This document shows positions 15,966 to 24,251 of a DNA stretch of 64,000 nucleotides, piece after piece. The DNA comes from an uncultured Eubacterium sp. Its GTDB lineage: Bacteria > Bacillota > Clostridia > Lachnospirales > Lachnospiraceae. The notes beneath the pieces were generated by a model, which saw only the letters and a list, made by a program, of their open reading frames with translations, had not been told where the DNA came from and did no database searches. A program made the translations under genes and the position numbers. The stretch's first letter is position 1. Each line of letters begins with the position of its first letter. The stretch covers positions 5,519 through 69,518 of the forward strand of contig CAJUHV010000014.1 in the NCBI GenBank assembly GCA_910586445.1. The letters run 5' to 3'.

Positions 15966-18263
15966 ATGAATCCAGATGTAAAACAAGAAGCTAAATTGCG
16001 TGAAACAATTCGTCAGCTGATTTCACAGATGACAAACGAGGAAAAGGCAGCTCTTTGCTCCGGCAGTGATTTCTGGCATACGCAGCCGGTGGAAAGGCTG
16101 GGCATTCCTGCATCCATGGTCAGCGACGGGCCTCATGGGCTGCGCAAACAGCCGGATGAAGGAAACGGAGACCATTTAGGGCTGAACGAGGCGATTGAAG
16201 CGGTCTGCTTTCCGGCAGCATGCGCAACTGCCTGTTCATTTGACAGGGATCTGATGTTTGATATGGGGCAGACGCTCGGAAAAGAATGCCGTGCGGAAAA
16301 TGTATCCGTATTGCTGGGCCCGGCGGTCAATATCAAAAGATCCCCTCTCTGCGGGAGAAATTTTGAATATCTTTCCGAAGATCCATACGAAGCCGGAGAG
16401 CTGTCTGCGGCTTATATAAACGGCGTGCAGTCGCAGAATGTAGGTACCTCGATCAAGCATTTTGCTGCAAATAATCAGGAGACAGCCCGTATGTCTGCGT
16501 CTTCAAATGCTGATGAACGTACGCTGCGGGAGATTTATCTGCCTGCGTTTGAGACTGCAGTGAAAAAATCGCAGCCATGGACGGTGATGTGCTCGTATAA
16601 CAAAGTAAACGGCGAGTATGCATCGCAGAATCACTGGCTGCTTACCAAGGTGCTGCGTGATGAATGGGGCTTTGAAGGCTATGTCATGTCGGACTGGGGA
16701 GCGGTGCGTGACCGTGTAAAGGGAATTGCGGCAGGATTGGATCTGGAAATGCCGGGCAGCGGCGGTATTAATGATCAGGCAATTTTAAATGCACTTGAGG
16801 ATGGGACGCTTGATCAAAGTACACTGGATACGGCGGTAGAGCGGATCTTAAATATCGTATTCCGCTATGAAAAAGGCAGAAATGAAGGCGGACAGGAGAA
16901 GTTTGACCGGGCAGCCGATCATAAAAAGGCGGCTGAAATCGCAAAGCAGTGTATCGTACTGCTGAAAAATGAAGGTGTCCTTCCGCTTGCAAAGGAGGAA
17001 AAGACAGCATTTATCGGCGGATTTGCTGATGCGCCGCGTTATCAGGGCGGCGGCAGCTCCCATATTAACGCGCACCATGTGACTTCGGCGTTATCTCTGG
17101 CACCAGAATACGGTACAGTTAAATATGCGCAGGGATTTTCGGCAGAAGCGGACAAGACGGATGAGGCTTTGTCTGCAGAAGCAGTAAAAACAGCGGCAGA
17201 TGCAGACAAAATCGTAGTATTTGCCGGACTGCCGGATGCATTTGAATCGGAAGGCTATGACCGTACGCATATGCGGCTGCCGGACTGCCAGAATGCACTG
17301 ATTGAGCGGCTGCTGGAGCTTGGAAAGCCGGTCATTGTCGTACTGCATAATGGTTCTCCGGTGGAGATGCCTTGGGCAGGACGTGTGCAGGGCATTGTAG
17401 AAGCCTATCTGTGCGGGGAGGCAGTCGGTGAAGCAGAGATGGATATTTTATACGGCAGGGCAAACCCTTCGGGAAAACTGGCAGAGACATTTCCAAAGAG
17501 ACTTGAGGACAATCCGAGCTATTTGAATTTTGCAGGAAAAGCAAAAGAGGTAAATTATGCGGAGGGCGTATTTGTCGGCTATCGATATTATGATACAAAA
17601 AATATGGACGTGCTGTTTCCGTTTGGGCACGGGCTGAGCTATACGACATTTTCTTACAGCAATCTGAGGGTAGAAAAAAAGAGTGAAAGCGGCAGGGACG
17701 GCATGACGGTGCGGGTTGATGTTACAAATACCGGAAATATGGACGGAAAAGAAATCGTACAGTTATATGTGGCAGGCCGTACAGACAGCGTTATGCGTCC
17801 GGCGCAGGAGTTAAAGGGATTTTCGGCAGTTTATTTGTCAGCAGGAGAGACAAAGACAGTTGCAATGGAGCTGGATGAACGGGCATTTTCCTGGTACGAT
17901 GAGGCCCTGCATGACTGGTATGCACCAGATGGTGTATATAAGATCCGTATCGGAAAGTCTTCCAGACAGATCGAGCTGACCTGTGATGTAGAATTAAAAG
18001 GCAAAATGCCGAAGAAACCATACATAGACGCAGATGTAATGATCGGAGACCTGTTGGATTATCCAGATACAAAGCAATACGTAGATGATACGCTTATTCC
18101 ATTTTTGAGCATATTTACGGGAGGAAAATCATTGGATGAATGTGATGAAATGGAAAAGAGCATGCTTTATTATATGCCGCTTAGCTCGCTGCGCAGCTTT
18201 GCACAAATGACGAATGAAAAAATTGCAGAAATTGTGGAAGAATTGAAGGAACGGGTGAAGTAG
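15966..18263 (+). CDS. Glycoside hydrolase family 3 (beta-glucosidase/xylosidase type)
   Basis: 765 residues without a signal peptide, so cytoplasmic. The GH3 N-terminal barrel (about 20-300) has the substrate-binding KHFAANNQE motif near 167 and the nucleophile Asp in VMSDWGAV near 242. The C-terminal alpha/beta domain (about 310-560) and a fibronectin-III-like domain (about 600-690) follow, then an extra ~70-residue C-terminal helical tail. It hydrolyses terminal beta-linked glucose or xylose from oligosaccharides. ATG 15966 follows AAAGGAGG; the longer frame from 15816 would include the terminator hairpin and is rejected. An extended -10 (TGATATACT, 15926-15934) may be its promoter. The sugar specificity is unknown. 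Confidence 0.92.
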   Translation: MNPDVKQEAKLRETIRQLISQMTNEEKAALCSGSDFWHTQPVERLGIPASMVSDGPHGLRKQPDEGNGDHLGLNEAIEAVCFPAACATACSFDRDLMFDMGQTLGKECRAENVSVLLGPAVNIKRSPLCGRNFEYLSEDPYEAGELSAAYINGVQSQNVGTSIKHFAANNQETARMSASSNADERTLREIYLPAFETAVKKSQPWTVMCSYNKVNGEYASQNHWLLTKVLRDEWGFEGYVMSDWGAVRDRVKGIAAGLDLEMPGSGGINDQAILNALEDGTLDQSTLDTAVERILNIVFRYEKGRNEGGQEKFDRAADHKKAAEIAKQCIVLLKNEGVLPLAKEEKTAFIGGFADAPRYQGGGSSHINAHHVTSALSLAPEYGTVKYAQGFSAEADKTDEALSAEAVKTAADADKIVVFAGLPDAFESEGYDRTHMRLPDCQNALIERLLELGKPVIVVLHNGSPVEMPWAGRVQGIVEAYLCGEAVGEAEMDILYGRANPSGKLAETFPKRLEDNPSYLNFAGKAKEVNYAEGVFVGYRYYDTKNMDVLFPFGHGLSYTTFSYSNLRVEKKSESGRDGMTVRVDVTNTGNMDGKEIVQLYVAGRTDSVMRPAQELKGFSAVYLSAGETKTVAMELDERAFSWYDEALHDWYAPDGVYKIRIGKSSRQIELTCDVELKGKMPKKPYIDADVMIGDLLDYPDTKQYVDDTLIPFLSIFTGGKSLDECDEMEKSMLYYMPLSSLRSFAQMTNEKIAEIVEELKERVK

Positions 18264-18285
18264 GCTGGATAGATTATGACCGTAT

Positions 18286-18345
18286 CCCTCTAAAGCAGGC
18301 AGATGAAACATAAAAATCTGCTGCTTTGGAGGGATTTCTGTTTTT
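18286..18345 (+). terminator. Rho-independent terminator after the GH3 gene
   Basis: CCCTCTAAAGCAGGCAGAT pairs with ATCTG-CTGCTTTGGAGGG, with one G bulge, around an 11-nt loop, and is followed by ATTTCTGTTTTT. Confidence 0.85.
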
Positions 18346-18502
18346 GGGGATGAGCTGGCTGCGTTTAACAAAATATTGAGCATGTGTATATTGTCCATCG
18401 GAAATATGTGTGGTATATTGTCAATATATTTTAGCAGATGAAGCAGCAGGCTTTTTTAGAATTGGATGAAAGCAGAGACTATTCTGCCATAGGAGATTAA
18501 AA

Positions 18503-19096
18503 ATGCGAAATAAGACATTGGATTATTATAATCAATATGCAGAGAAATTTGCAGCCGAAACTGTATCTGTAGATTTTGAATCAGTCCAGTCCAGATTTTT
18601 GCAGAAGCTGCCTCCGTGCGCATATATACTTGATTTTGGATGTGGCAGCGGGCGTGACACAAAGTATTTTTTGGACAGGGGTTTTCGGGTATATGCGACA
18701 GATGGTTCAGCAGAACTTTGTAAAATTGCAGGTGCATATACTGGCGCTGATGTAAGGCAGATGCTGTTTTCAGATTTAAATGCAGATGCATGTTTTGATG
18801 CAGTATGGGCGTGTGCTTCTATCCTGCATCTGCAAAAAAAAGAACTGCATGATGTAATGGAAAAGATAGTAAAAGCGGCGAAAAAAAACGGAGTGATCTA
18901 TACGTCCTTTAAATATGGTGATTTTGAAGGGGAAAGAAACGGGCGATATTTTACATATTTTACGGAAAATACTTTTCGGGAATATATCAAAGATATAGAA
19001 GAAGCGGATATAGAAGAGTTATGGATTACGCCGGATGTGAGAATCGGCAGAGAAGATGAAAAATGGCTTAATCTAATACTGCGGAGACATTTATAA
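18503..19096 (+). CDS. Class I SAM-dependent methyltransferase (small, TehB/UbiE-like)
   Basis: 197 residues. SAM-binding motif I is DFGCGSGRDTKYFL near 40-53, the acidic end of strand 2 is ATDGSAE, and motif post-II is DAVWACASILHL. There is no NPPY or similar DNA-methylase motif, so a small molecule or protein is the likelier substrate. It starts 78 bases before the start of a PLD/SF2-helicase gene with only about 80 bases between them, so they are probably co-transcribed. The pairing raises the possibility of a role with that nucleic-acid-acting protein, but nothing in the methyltransferase itself shows this. Confidence 0.85.
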   Translation: MRNKTLDYYNQYAEKFAAETVSVDFESVQSRFLQKLPPCAYILDFGCGSGRDTKYFLDRGFRVYATDGSAELCKIAGAYTGADVRQMLFSDLNADACFDAVWACASILHLQKKELHDVMEKIVKAAKKNGVIYTSFKYGDFEGERNGRYFTYFTENTFREYIKDIEEADIEELWITPDVRIGREDEKWLNLILRRHL

Positions 19097-19174
19097 ATAC
19101 AGAATTATTAAATGCAGAGCTTGTAAATGCAAAATTACAAATCTATAAATGGGCAAATGGAGAAGAGAGAATTG

Positions 19175-21688
19175 ATGAACGGACAATCTGTTAGTAAAAA
19201 ATTAGCTGTCGTACAAAGCGATAAAGTCTGTATTGATAATGTAATGATAGAGCCTACGAGTGTTATGACGGGGGATAAAGATATCAATCGGTATTTATAT
19301 TATCAGCTTAAAATCAGCATGATGAAAGCTGATAATATAGATATGATAGTGTCTTTTTTGATGGAATCGGGTGTACGGATGATCCTTAAAGATTTAAAGG
19401 CTGCTCTGGACAGAGGCGTAAAGGTCAGGATCTTAACAGGAAATTATCTTGGCATTACGCAGCCTTCTGCATTGTATTTAATAAAAAAGGAGCTGGGCGG
19501 ACGGATAGATCTGAGATTTTACAGTGACAGAGAAAGATCGTTTCATCCCAAAGCATATATTTTTCATTATGCGGGGATGAGTGAAATATATATAGGTTCT
19601 TCAAATATTTCAAGAAGTGCCCTGACATCCGGTATAGAATGGAATTATCGGTTCAGCAGTCTTGCTGATCAAAAGAATTATCAGCTCTTTTATCATACAT
19701 TTGAAGATTTATTTTTGAATCATTCAATAGTTATAGACGATGAAGAGCTAAAAAAATATTCCAAAAACTGGCATAAGCCGTCGGTATCAAAAGATCTGGA
19801 AAAATATGATGGTCTGGAAGAAAATGATACGAATGTGCAGGTGCTTTTTCAGCCGAGGGGAGCACAGATTGAAGCTCTGTATGCTTTGGAAGACAGCCGG
19901 GCGCAGGGGGCCTCAAAAGGATTGGTACAGGCTGCGACAGGCATCGGTAAGACGTATCTTGCAGCATTTGATTCTGCAAAGTATGAGAAGGTTCTTTTTG
20001 TTGCACATCGGGAAGAGATATTAAAACAGGCAGCTGCTTCTTTTAAAAATGTGCGTCAGTCAAACGACTACGGGTTCTTTTATGCGAAAAAGAAGGATAT
20101 AGATAAGTCGGTTATATTTGCCTCTGTAGCTACGCTGGGAAGAGAGGCATATTTGAATGAAAAATATTTCGCAAAAGACTACTTTGATTATATAGTGATA
20201 GATGAATTTCACCATGCCGTGAATGATCAGTATAAAAGAATCGTAGATTATTTTAAACCTCAATTTTTGCTGGGGCTTACCGCTACGCCGGAACGTATGG
20301 ACGGCAAAAATATTTATGAGATCTGCGATTATAATGTGCCTTATGAAATATCGTTAAAAGAGGCAATTAACAAAGGTATGCTTGTGCCGTTTCACTATTA
20401 TGGGATTTATGATGAAACAGATTATTCTGGACTGCATATTTATAAAGGGCGGTATGCAGAAGCAGAATTGATGAAAATATACAAGGATAATACAAAAAGG
20501 TACGATTTAATTTATAAGCATTATATAAAATATAAGTCAAAGCGAGCATTGGGATTCTGCTGCTCAAGAATACATGCGCAGGGAATGGCAGAGGATTTCT
20601 GCCGCAGAGGAATTCCGTCAGCAGCGGTATACAGTAATGCGCAGGGAGAATATTCATCAGACAGGGATGTAGCAGTAAGCCGGTTAAAAAATCAGGAAAT
20701 CCGGGTTATCTTTTCTGTGGATATGTTTAACGAAGGACTGGATATCGCCTCGCTTGATATGGTAATGTTTCTGCGTCCTACAGAGTCGCCAATTGTATTT
20801 CTGCAGCAGCTGGGGAGGGGGCTGCGTACATATAGAAATAAGCTGTATTTAAACGTACTGGATTTTATAGGAAATTATGAAAAAGCAGGAAAAGCACCGC
20901 TGCTGCTTGGGATGGGAACAACAGCCTCAGAGAAAAAGGCTTATGAATACTATGAGATTGACTATCCTGACGACTGCATCGTGGATTTCGATATGCGGCT
21001 TGTGGATTTGTTTAAAGAGCTGGATAAAAAAACAATATCTATAAAAGAGCGTATTCACAGTGAATATTACCGCGTAAAAGAATTATTAGATGGCAAAGTA
21101 CCGACCAGAATGGAATTGTTTTCCTATATGGAAGATGATGTATACCAGTACTGCATAAAGCATGCGAAGGAGAATCCGTTCCGCAGATACTTTGATTATT
21201 TACATGAAATGCATGAGCTTTCAGCAGAGGAAGAAGAAATATATTCTGGGATAGGCAGAGAATTTTTTGCGGTTATCGAAGCTACGGACATGCAGAAGGT
21301 TTATAAAATGCCGATCCTGTACAGTATTTACAATGATGGGAATATGAGGCTTGCCGTTACAGATGAAGAGATAACCGCAGACTGGAAAAGCTTTTTTCAG
21401 AAGGATACAAATTGGAGGGATCTTGAAACAAATATATCATATGAGGAATTTAAGAAGATGTCCGACCGGAAACATTTAAGCAAGGCGAAATCGATGCCTA
21501 TAAAATTTTTGATCGCTTCTGGCAAGGGCTTTTTTATAAAGAAGGATGGCTATGCCATAGCTGTCAGGGAGGAGCTGAAGGAGGCCTTTGGGAAAGAAGC
21601 ATTTAAATATCATATGAGAGATGTTTTAGAATACCGCACAATGGAATATTACCGCAGAAGATATATGGAGAATAGAAAGAAGGGGTAG
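19175..21688 (+). CDS. PLD-like nuclease / SF2 helicase / DUF3427-type protein
   Basis: 837 residues from ATG 19175, chosen for the purine-rich AGAAGAGAGA before it; ATG 19127 in the same frame lacks a site. The N-terminal PLD-like domain has FHPKAYIF near 122 and IGSSNIS about 13 residues later. The usual HxKx4D aspartate is not at its expected place. The SF2 helicase core follows: ATGIGKT (~252), DEFHH (~342), GLTATPERMD, and QQLGRGLR (~545). The last ~240 residues resemble DUF3427. Such proteins occur scattered in bacteria and are suspected of DNA restriction or repair. It lacks the DUF1998 and separate components of DISARM. Confidence 0.85.
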   Translation: MNGQSVSKKLAVVQSDKVCIDNVMIEPTSVMTGDKDINRYLYYQLKISMMKADNIDMIVSFLMESGVRMILKDLKAALDRGVKVRILTGNYLGITQPSALYLIKKELGGRIDLRFYSDRERSFHPKAYIFHYAGMSEIYIGSSNISRSALTSGIEWNYRFSSLADQKNYQLFYHTFEDLFLNHSIVIDDEELKKYSKNWHKPSVSKDLEKYDGLEENDTNVQVLFQPRGAQIEALYALEDSRAQGASKGLVQAATGIGKTYLAAFDSAKYEKVLFVAHREEILKQAAASFKNVRQSNDYGFFYAKKKDIDKSVIFASVATLGREAYLNEKYFAKDYFDYIVIDEFHHAVNDQYKRIVDYFKPQFLLGLTATPERMDGKNIYEICDYNVPYEISLKEAINKGMLVPFHYYGIYDETDYSGLHIYKGRYAEAELMKIYKDNTKRYDLIYKHYIKYKSKRALGFCCSRIHAQGMAEDFCRRGIPSAAVYSNAQGEYSSDRDVAVSRLKNQEIRVIFSVDMFNEGLDIASLDMVMFLRPTESPIVFLQQLGRGLRTYRNKLYLNVLDFIGNYEKAGKAPLLLGMGTTASEKKAYEYYEIDYPDDCIVDFDMRLVDLFKELDKKTISIKERIHSEYYRVKELLDGKVPTRMELFSYMEDDVYQYCIKHAKENPFRRYFDYLHEMHELSAEEEEIYSGIGREFFAVIEATDMQKVYKMPILYSIYNDGNMRLAVTDEEITADWKSFFQKDTNWRDLETNISYEEFKKMSDRKHLSKAKSMPIKFLIASGKGFFIKKDGYAIAVREELKEAFGKEAFKYHMRDVLEYRTMEYYRRRYMENRKKG

Positions 21689-22106
21689 AAAAGAAGTAAT
21701 AAATCACACAAATAGCCGTCCTGTCGGGTGTGGAGCCTGATCTGTGGATTAGTGTCTGTGGCAGGCTGTGGGAAAAACAGCGTTCCAGTCGGGCAGACAG
21801 ATCATCATAATCGTTTTTCGTGTCAGGCCGGTTTGGCTGCAGGAGAGGATGGCTGCTGTTTTTCGTGCAGTGATAAAGAAATGGTGGAGGGGAAATTTAT
21901 TTATTTTTTATTAGCGTATGCGGAAGTTATCAGCTGCAACAGAAAGAACATTGCGAGGGAGCTTCAGGTGTGTATAAGATAGTCTGCAAAAATAAATTTC
22001 CATGTAATTAAATATTATTACCACAATCACAACAAAATAGTTACACAGCGTCAGAGCGTATAGAAAACAATCTATGCGCTCTATTTTATTGTAAAGGAGT
22101 AGATTT
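21689..22106. other. Gene-poor junction at the start of a mobile-DNA graveyard
   Basis: No convincing gene. An 84-codon frame at 21728-21982 begins like a lipoprotein leader (SVAGC) but then has no domain, poor codon use and no ribosome site; it could be a decayed lipoprotein end. Base composition becomes more AT-rich here than in the flanking operons, which fits acquired DNA. Confidence 0.4.
22053..22082 (+). terminator. Hairpin followed by ATTTTATT, terminator or attenuator
   Basis: AGAGCGTATAGA pairs with TCTATGCGCTCT, with one T-G mismatch, around a 6-nt loop. ATTTTATTG follows, and then, 11 bases beyond the stem, an AAAGGAG site and an ATG. It could terminate upstream transcription or attenuate the small frame that follows. 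Confidence 0.45.
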
Positions 22107-22205
22107 ATGAGCAAAGACAGCAAGATAGGCAACAAAGTAAGGTTAAGCGGAGAAAGGAAGAATTGTAAAATAATGCGCAACTATTATTTGCTTTTTAGCA
22201 CTTAG
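22107..22205 (+). CDS. Possible 32-residue peptide with an ideal ribosome site
   Basis: ATG 22107 follows AAAGGAG at the right spacing and the frame runs to TAG 22205. The peptide starts MSKDSKIGNK and is basic. No family is recognised. It may be the broken front of a gene from a mobile element, since transposase and nuclease relics follow. The evidence is only the ribosome site. Confidence 0.3.
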   Translation: MSKDSKIGNKVRLSGERKNCKIMRNYYLLFST

Positions 22206-22218
22206 CAAGTTCTTTATT

Positions 22219-22250
22219 CTTATTGCCATATACCTTATAATGGCAATAAG
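22219..22250. promoter_or_regulatory. Perfect 11-bp inverted repeat before the XRE gene, candidate operator
   Basis: CTTATTGCCAT at 22219-22229 is repeated in reverse as ATGGCAATAAG at 22240-22250, separated by 10 bases. The right arm abuts the AAGGAGGG ribosome site. The spacing of the half-sites suits a dimeric helix-turn-helix regulator binding its own promoter, and the hairpin could also mask the ribosome site. Confidence 0.55.
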
Positions 22251-22263
22251 GAGGGTGATTTTT

Positions 22264-22743
22264 ATGAATATGAATATTATATCGAAATACTTACAGTTTT
22301 TGCGTAAAAGCAACAACTACACACAAGATGATTTAGCAAAAGAATTAGGCATATCAAGGCAGGCAGTATCAAAATGGGAAACAGGAACGACTATTCCCGA
22401 CTTAGAAGTTTTATTGAAAATTTCTAAATTATATGACATCACAATAAATGACATATTAGAACCAAAGGTACAGCCACAGCGGATAACTGATTTTGAGCAG
22501 ATTTCAACAATTTCTGAAAAGGAACTGAAAGAAGTGTTGGAACAGTTTGACACTAATTCGCTTGTAACAGCTTTAATGGGGGCATCTCCCGAAACAAATA
22601 GTTTTTGTGAAAGATTGTTTCCCGATATAGATTTTGAAATGACAAGAAAAAATATAGGCAGAATTAGGATAGAAACTGTTGAGGATATGCAGAACCAAAT
22701 AATTGCTATGATAAATTTGCAGGCGGTTGACAAGGAAATTTAG
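22264..22743 (+). CDS. XRE-family regulator with a FliG-C-like C-terminal domain
   Basis: 159 residues from ATG 22264, which follows AAGGAGGGTG; the upstream ATG 22240 lies within the inverted repeat. Residues 5-60 form a Cro/C1 helix-turn-helix (TQDDLAKELGISRQAVSKWE). Residues about 85-155 resemble the C-terminal domain of the flagellar motor protein FliG: a D-x3-L-x2-ALMGASPE segment, a short turn, then IGRIRIETVEDMQNQII. The match is in pattern and helix order and is an inference. It lies among relics of mobile genes and is more AT-rich than the neighbouring operons, so it was probably acquired. Autoregulation is suggested by the inverted repeat upstream. Confidence 0.82.
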   Translation: MNMNIISKYLQFLRKSNNYTQDDLAKELGISRQAVSKWETGTTIPDLEVLLKISKLYDITINDILEPKVQPQRITDFEQISTISEKELKEVLEQFDTNSLVTALMGASPETNSFCERLFPDIDFEMTRKNIGRIRIETVEDMQNQIIAMINLQAVDKEI

Positions 22744-22865
22744 TATATGAAAAATTCATATGAATTTCATTGTAAATACAGGACTTTTTTTGTATAATTG
22801 AAGTGTGGCAGGAGTAGATTATATTGTATCTTGTGCCACGGATTTTAAGAAATCGAGGTGTTAAA

Positions 22866-23192
22866 GTGCAGGACGATACAAAACAGATAGAGGAAGTCAT
22901 GGCAAAACGTACAGCAAAAAACAGCGTATTCCTTGACCTTTTTCAAAACAAGAGTTATCTGCTAAAGCTGTATAAAACGCTCCACCCAGAGGACACCACA
23001 GCGACAGAGGATTCCCTAACTGATGTAACAATAGAAAATGTGCTGACCGACAATCTGTATAATGACTTAGGCTTTATTGTTAATAATAAGCGGATGATTC
23101 ACATAGAAGCACAGTCTGCATAGACAATGAATATTTTAGTAAGAGTTTTGCTGTATTTGGCGCAAAGTTATCACTCACAGGCTATAATTTAA
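22866..23192 (+). pseudogene. Rpn-type PD-(D/E)XK nuclease/transposase, nonsense-disrupted
   Basis: The frame from GTG 22866 (after GAGGTG) matches the N-terminus of Rpn family recombination-promoting nucleases: a KNSVFLDLFQNKSYLLKLY helix, then VTIENVL, YNDLGFIV and IHIEAQSA. The family continues with Trp, but here that codon is TAG (23121-23123). The same frame then continues in family pattern (TMNILVRVLLYLAQSYH) to a TAA at 23190-23192. So a single TGG-to-TAG change truncated it just after the catalytic EAQ, and the distal part has since been lost. It is followed at once by inverted-repeat element copy D. The true start could also be ATG 22899. Confidence 0.85.
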
Positions 23193-23241
23193 TCAATAGC
23201 ATATTTGATATAAATACCCTTATACCTTTTATATTCGAACA

Positions 23242-23407
23242 TTAGAGCGTGTTTGAAAAATGCTTTCCGTGAGATGTGCTTCACACTTGGTGGAGAATTT
23301 ATCCCAAATTTATGAGGCATAGCGGGCTATGTTGATTAAATTTGGGATAGATTCTCCGCTAAGTGGGGAGTGCAGATGGCGGGAATGATTTTTCAAACAC
23401 GCTCTAG
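23242..23407. repeat. Inverted-repeat (MITE-like) element copy D, 166 bp
   Basis: TTAGAGCGTGTTTGAAAAAT at the left, the complement of CTAGAGCG... at the right. The same length and orientation as copy B. Its inner arms pair over about 20 bases (GGAGAATTTATCCCAAATTTA with its complement) around a central ATAGC-GG-GCTAT hairpin, which differs from copy B by a compensated base pair. Confidence 0.93.
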
Positions 23408-23476
23408 CGTAAAGGCATTAATAATTGTATGAATACAGTTGTCAGTGCCTTTATTTTAGTGCTTAAAGATCTTTAA

Positions 23477-23601
23477 CTGGCTCGATAAGCAGGAGGGAAT
23501 AAAGGCTATCCTTGTGAACCCGTATGCGACAAAGCAGGCGCAAGAGTTTGAGACAACAGCTAGACGAAGTCAGATAAGAAGGATACGCTGACGATTAAAG
23601 G
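23477..23601 (+). pseudogene. IS110-family transposase relic
   Basis: One frame reads IKAILVNPYATKQAQEFE, the conserved NPYxTKQ region of the N-terminal DEDD domain of IS110 transposases. A one-base shift then gives DNS-stop-TKSDKKDTLTIKG, the following conserved DxxDA-type segment. About 40 codons remain, with a frameshift and a stop, so it is dead. Confidence 0.75.
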
Positions 23602-23717
23602 TCCGTTCCAATGCCCGCTTTTTCCCCGGCAGGAAGTTTTTTGATCGACTGTGTGATAATAAATGTACGCTGTCCCATATGGCTAAATTCTCTGCTCGAT
23701 TCTGATCCAAGCCCCAC
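23595..23717 (-). pseudogene. Possible IS1634/IS4-like transposase relic
   Basis: Read on the minus strand from 23717, the frame gives VGLGSESSREFSHMGQR followed by FIITQSIKKLPAGEK and a stop. This resembles the strand-turn region of DDE transposases of the IS1634 type (D-A-G-L-x-S ... TQSxKKL). Only about 40 codons remain. The assignment rests on memory of the motif and is tentative. It abuts the IS110 relic head-on. Confidence 0.35.
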
Positions 23718-23721
23718 ATCA

Positions 23722-24072
23722 CTACGGTGCGCCCTTGCAGCCCTCGTCTGTCAGCTTCGTCTTATCGCAGACTACAGATAGATCCGGTTCCAGATATGTC
23801 TGTTTATCTGTATCAGTGAGAAACACTGCAAAGGGAGAAGGGTATACCTCGCAGTCTCCATCCTTGTGCCTGATATAATTTTCGATGGCATACATCAGAT
23901 CCTTTACCAGTTTTTGGTGCATTCTGCCGGGAGCTGATATCATATAAATCTGGCCGTCGATCAGTTCTGCCTGCTGCCCGTCTGGCAGGTTATGGATATC
24001 TTCTATTGTGTAATGCTGCGTCTGCCTTACAGATTCATTCATTTTATCACATTCTTTCTGCATATATTGCAT
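23722..24072 (-). pseudogene. Uma2-family (PD-(D/E)XK) protein, C-terminally truncated
   Basis: 116 residues. The N-terminal half of a Uma2/DUF820 restriction-endonuclease-like protein is clear: YTIEDIHNLPDGQQAELIDGQIY, then HQKLVKDL, CEVYPSPFAVFL and YLEPDLSVVCD. Family members are about 180-190 residues. Here the frame stops right after GCKGAP, where DWIIEIVSPS should follow, so the last catalytic strand is missing. The downstream sequence is a transposase relic, so an insertion or deletion cut the gene. The start may be ATG 24072, 24063 or 24042; no ribosome site decides. It is probably non-functional. Confidence 0.8.
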
Positions 24073-24141
24073 AAAACAGTAAAAAGAGTATAATGATTAT
24101 GGAACATATTTTAGCATAATAAATAAAGAAAACAATAGGTA

Positions 24142-24170
24142 TTGACAAATCTTTCCAACCGTATTATTAT
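24142..24170 (+). promoter_or_regulatory. Sigma-A promoter of the fatty-acid operon
   Basis: TTGACA (24142-24147), exactly 17 bases, TATTAT (24165-24170). The predicted start of transcription, near 24177, lies just before two FabT-type palindromes. Confidence 0.85.
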
Positions 24171-24187
24171 GCTCCGAGAGTGAAAAT

Positions 24188-24217
24188 ATTTGACTCTCAA
24201 ATTATTTGAAGATCAAA
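24188..24217. promoter_or_regulatory. Two FabT-type operators in the acpP leader
   Basis: ATTTGA-N3-TCAAAT at 24188-24202 and TTTGA-N3-TCAAA at 24205-24217, with centres 16 bases apart. They match the TTTGA(N3)TCAAA form of FabT boxes described in streptococci. They lie just downstream of the predicted transcription start, where a bound MarR-type protein would block RNA polymerase. The fabT-like gene is the last gene of the same operon. Confidence 0.8.
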
Positions 24218-24251
24218 CAAAATATATATCCCAAAATAAGGAGAATGAAAA

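Noticed and set aside
18503..21688. Complete DISARM or type III restriction system
   Set aside because: The methyltransferase lacks DNA-methylase motifs and there is no DUF1998 protein or specificity subunit nearby.
21728..21982. 84-codon frame with a lipobox-like start
   Set aside because: The leader-like start is not followed by any domain, codon use is poor and no ribosome site precedes it; at best a relic.
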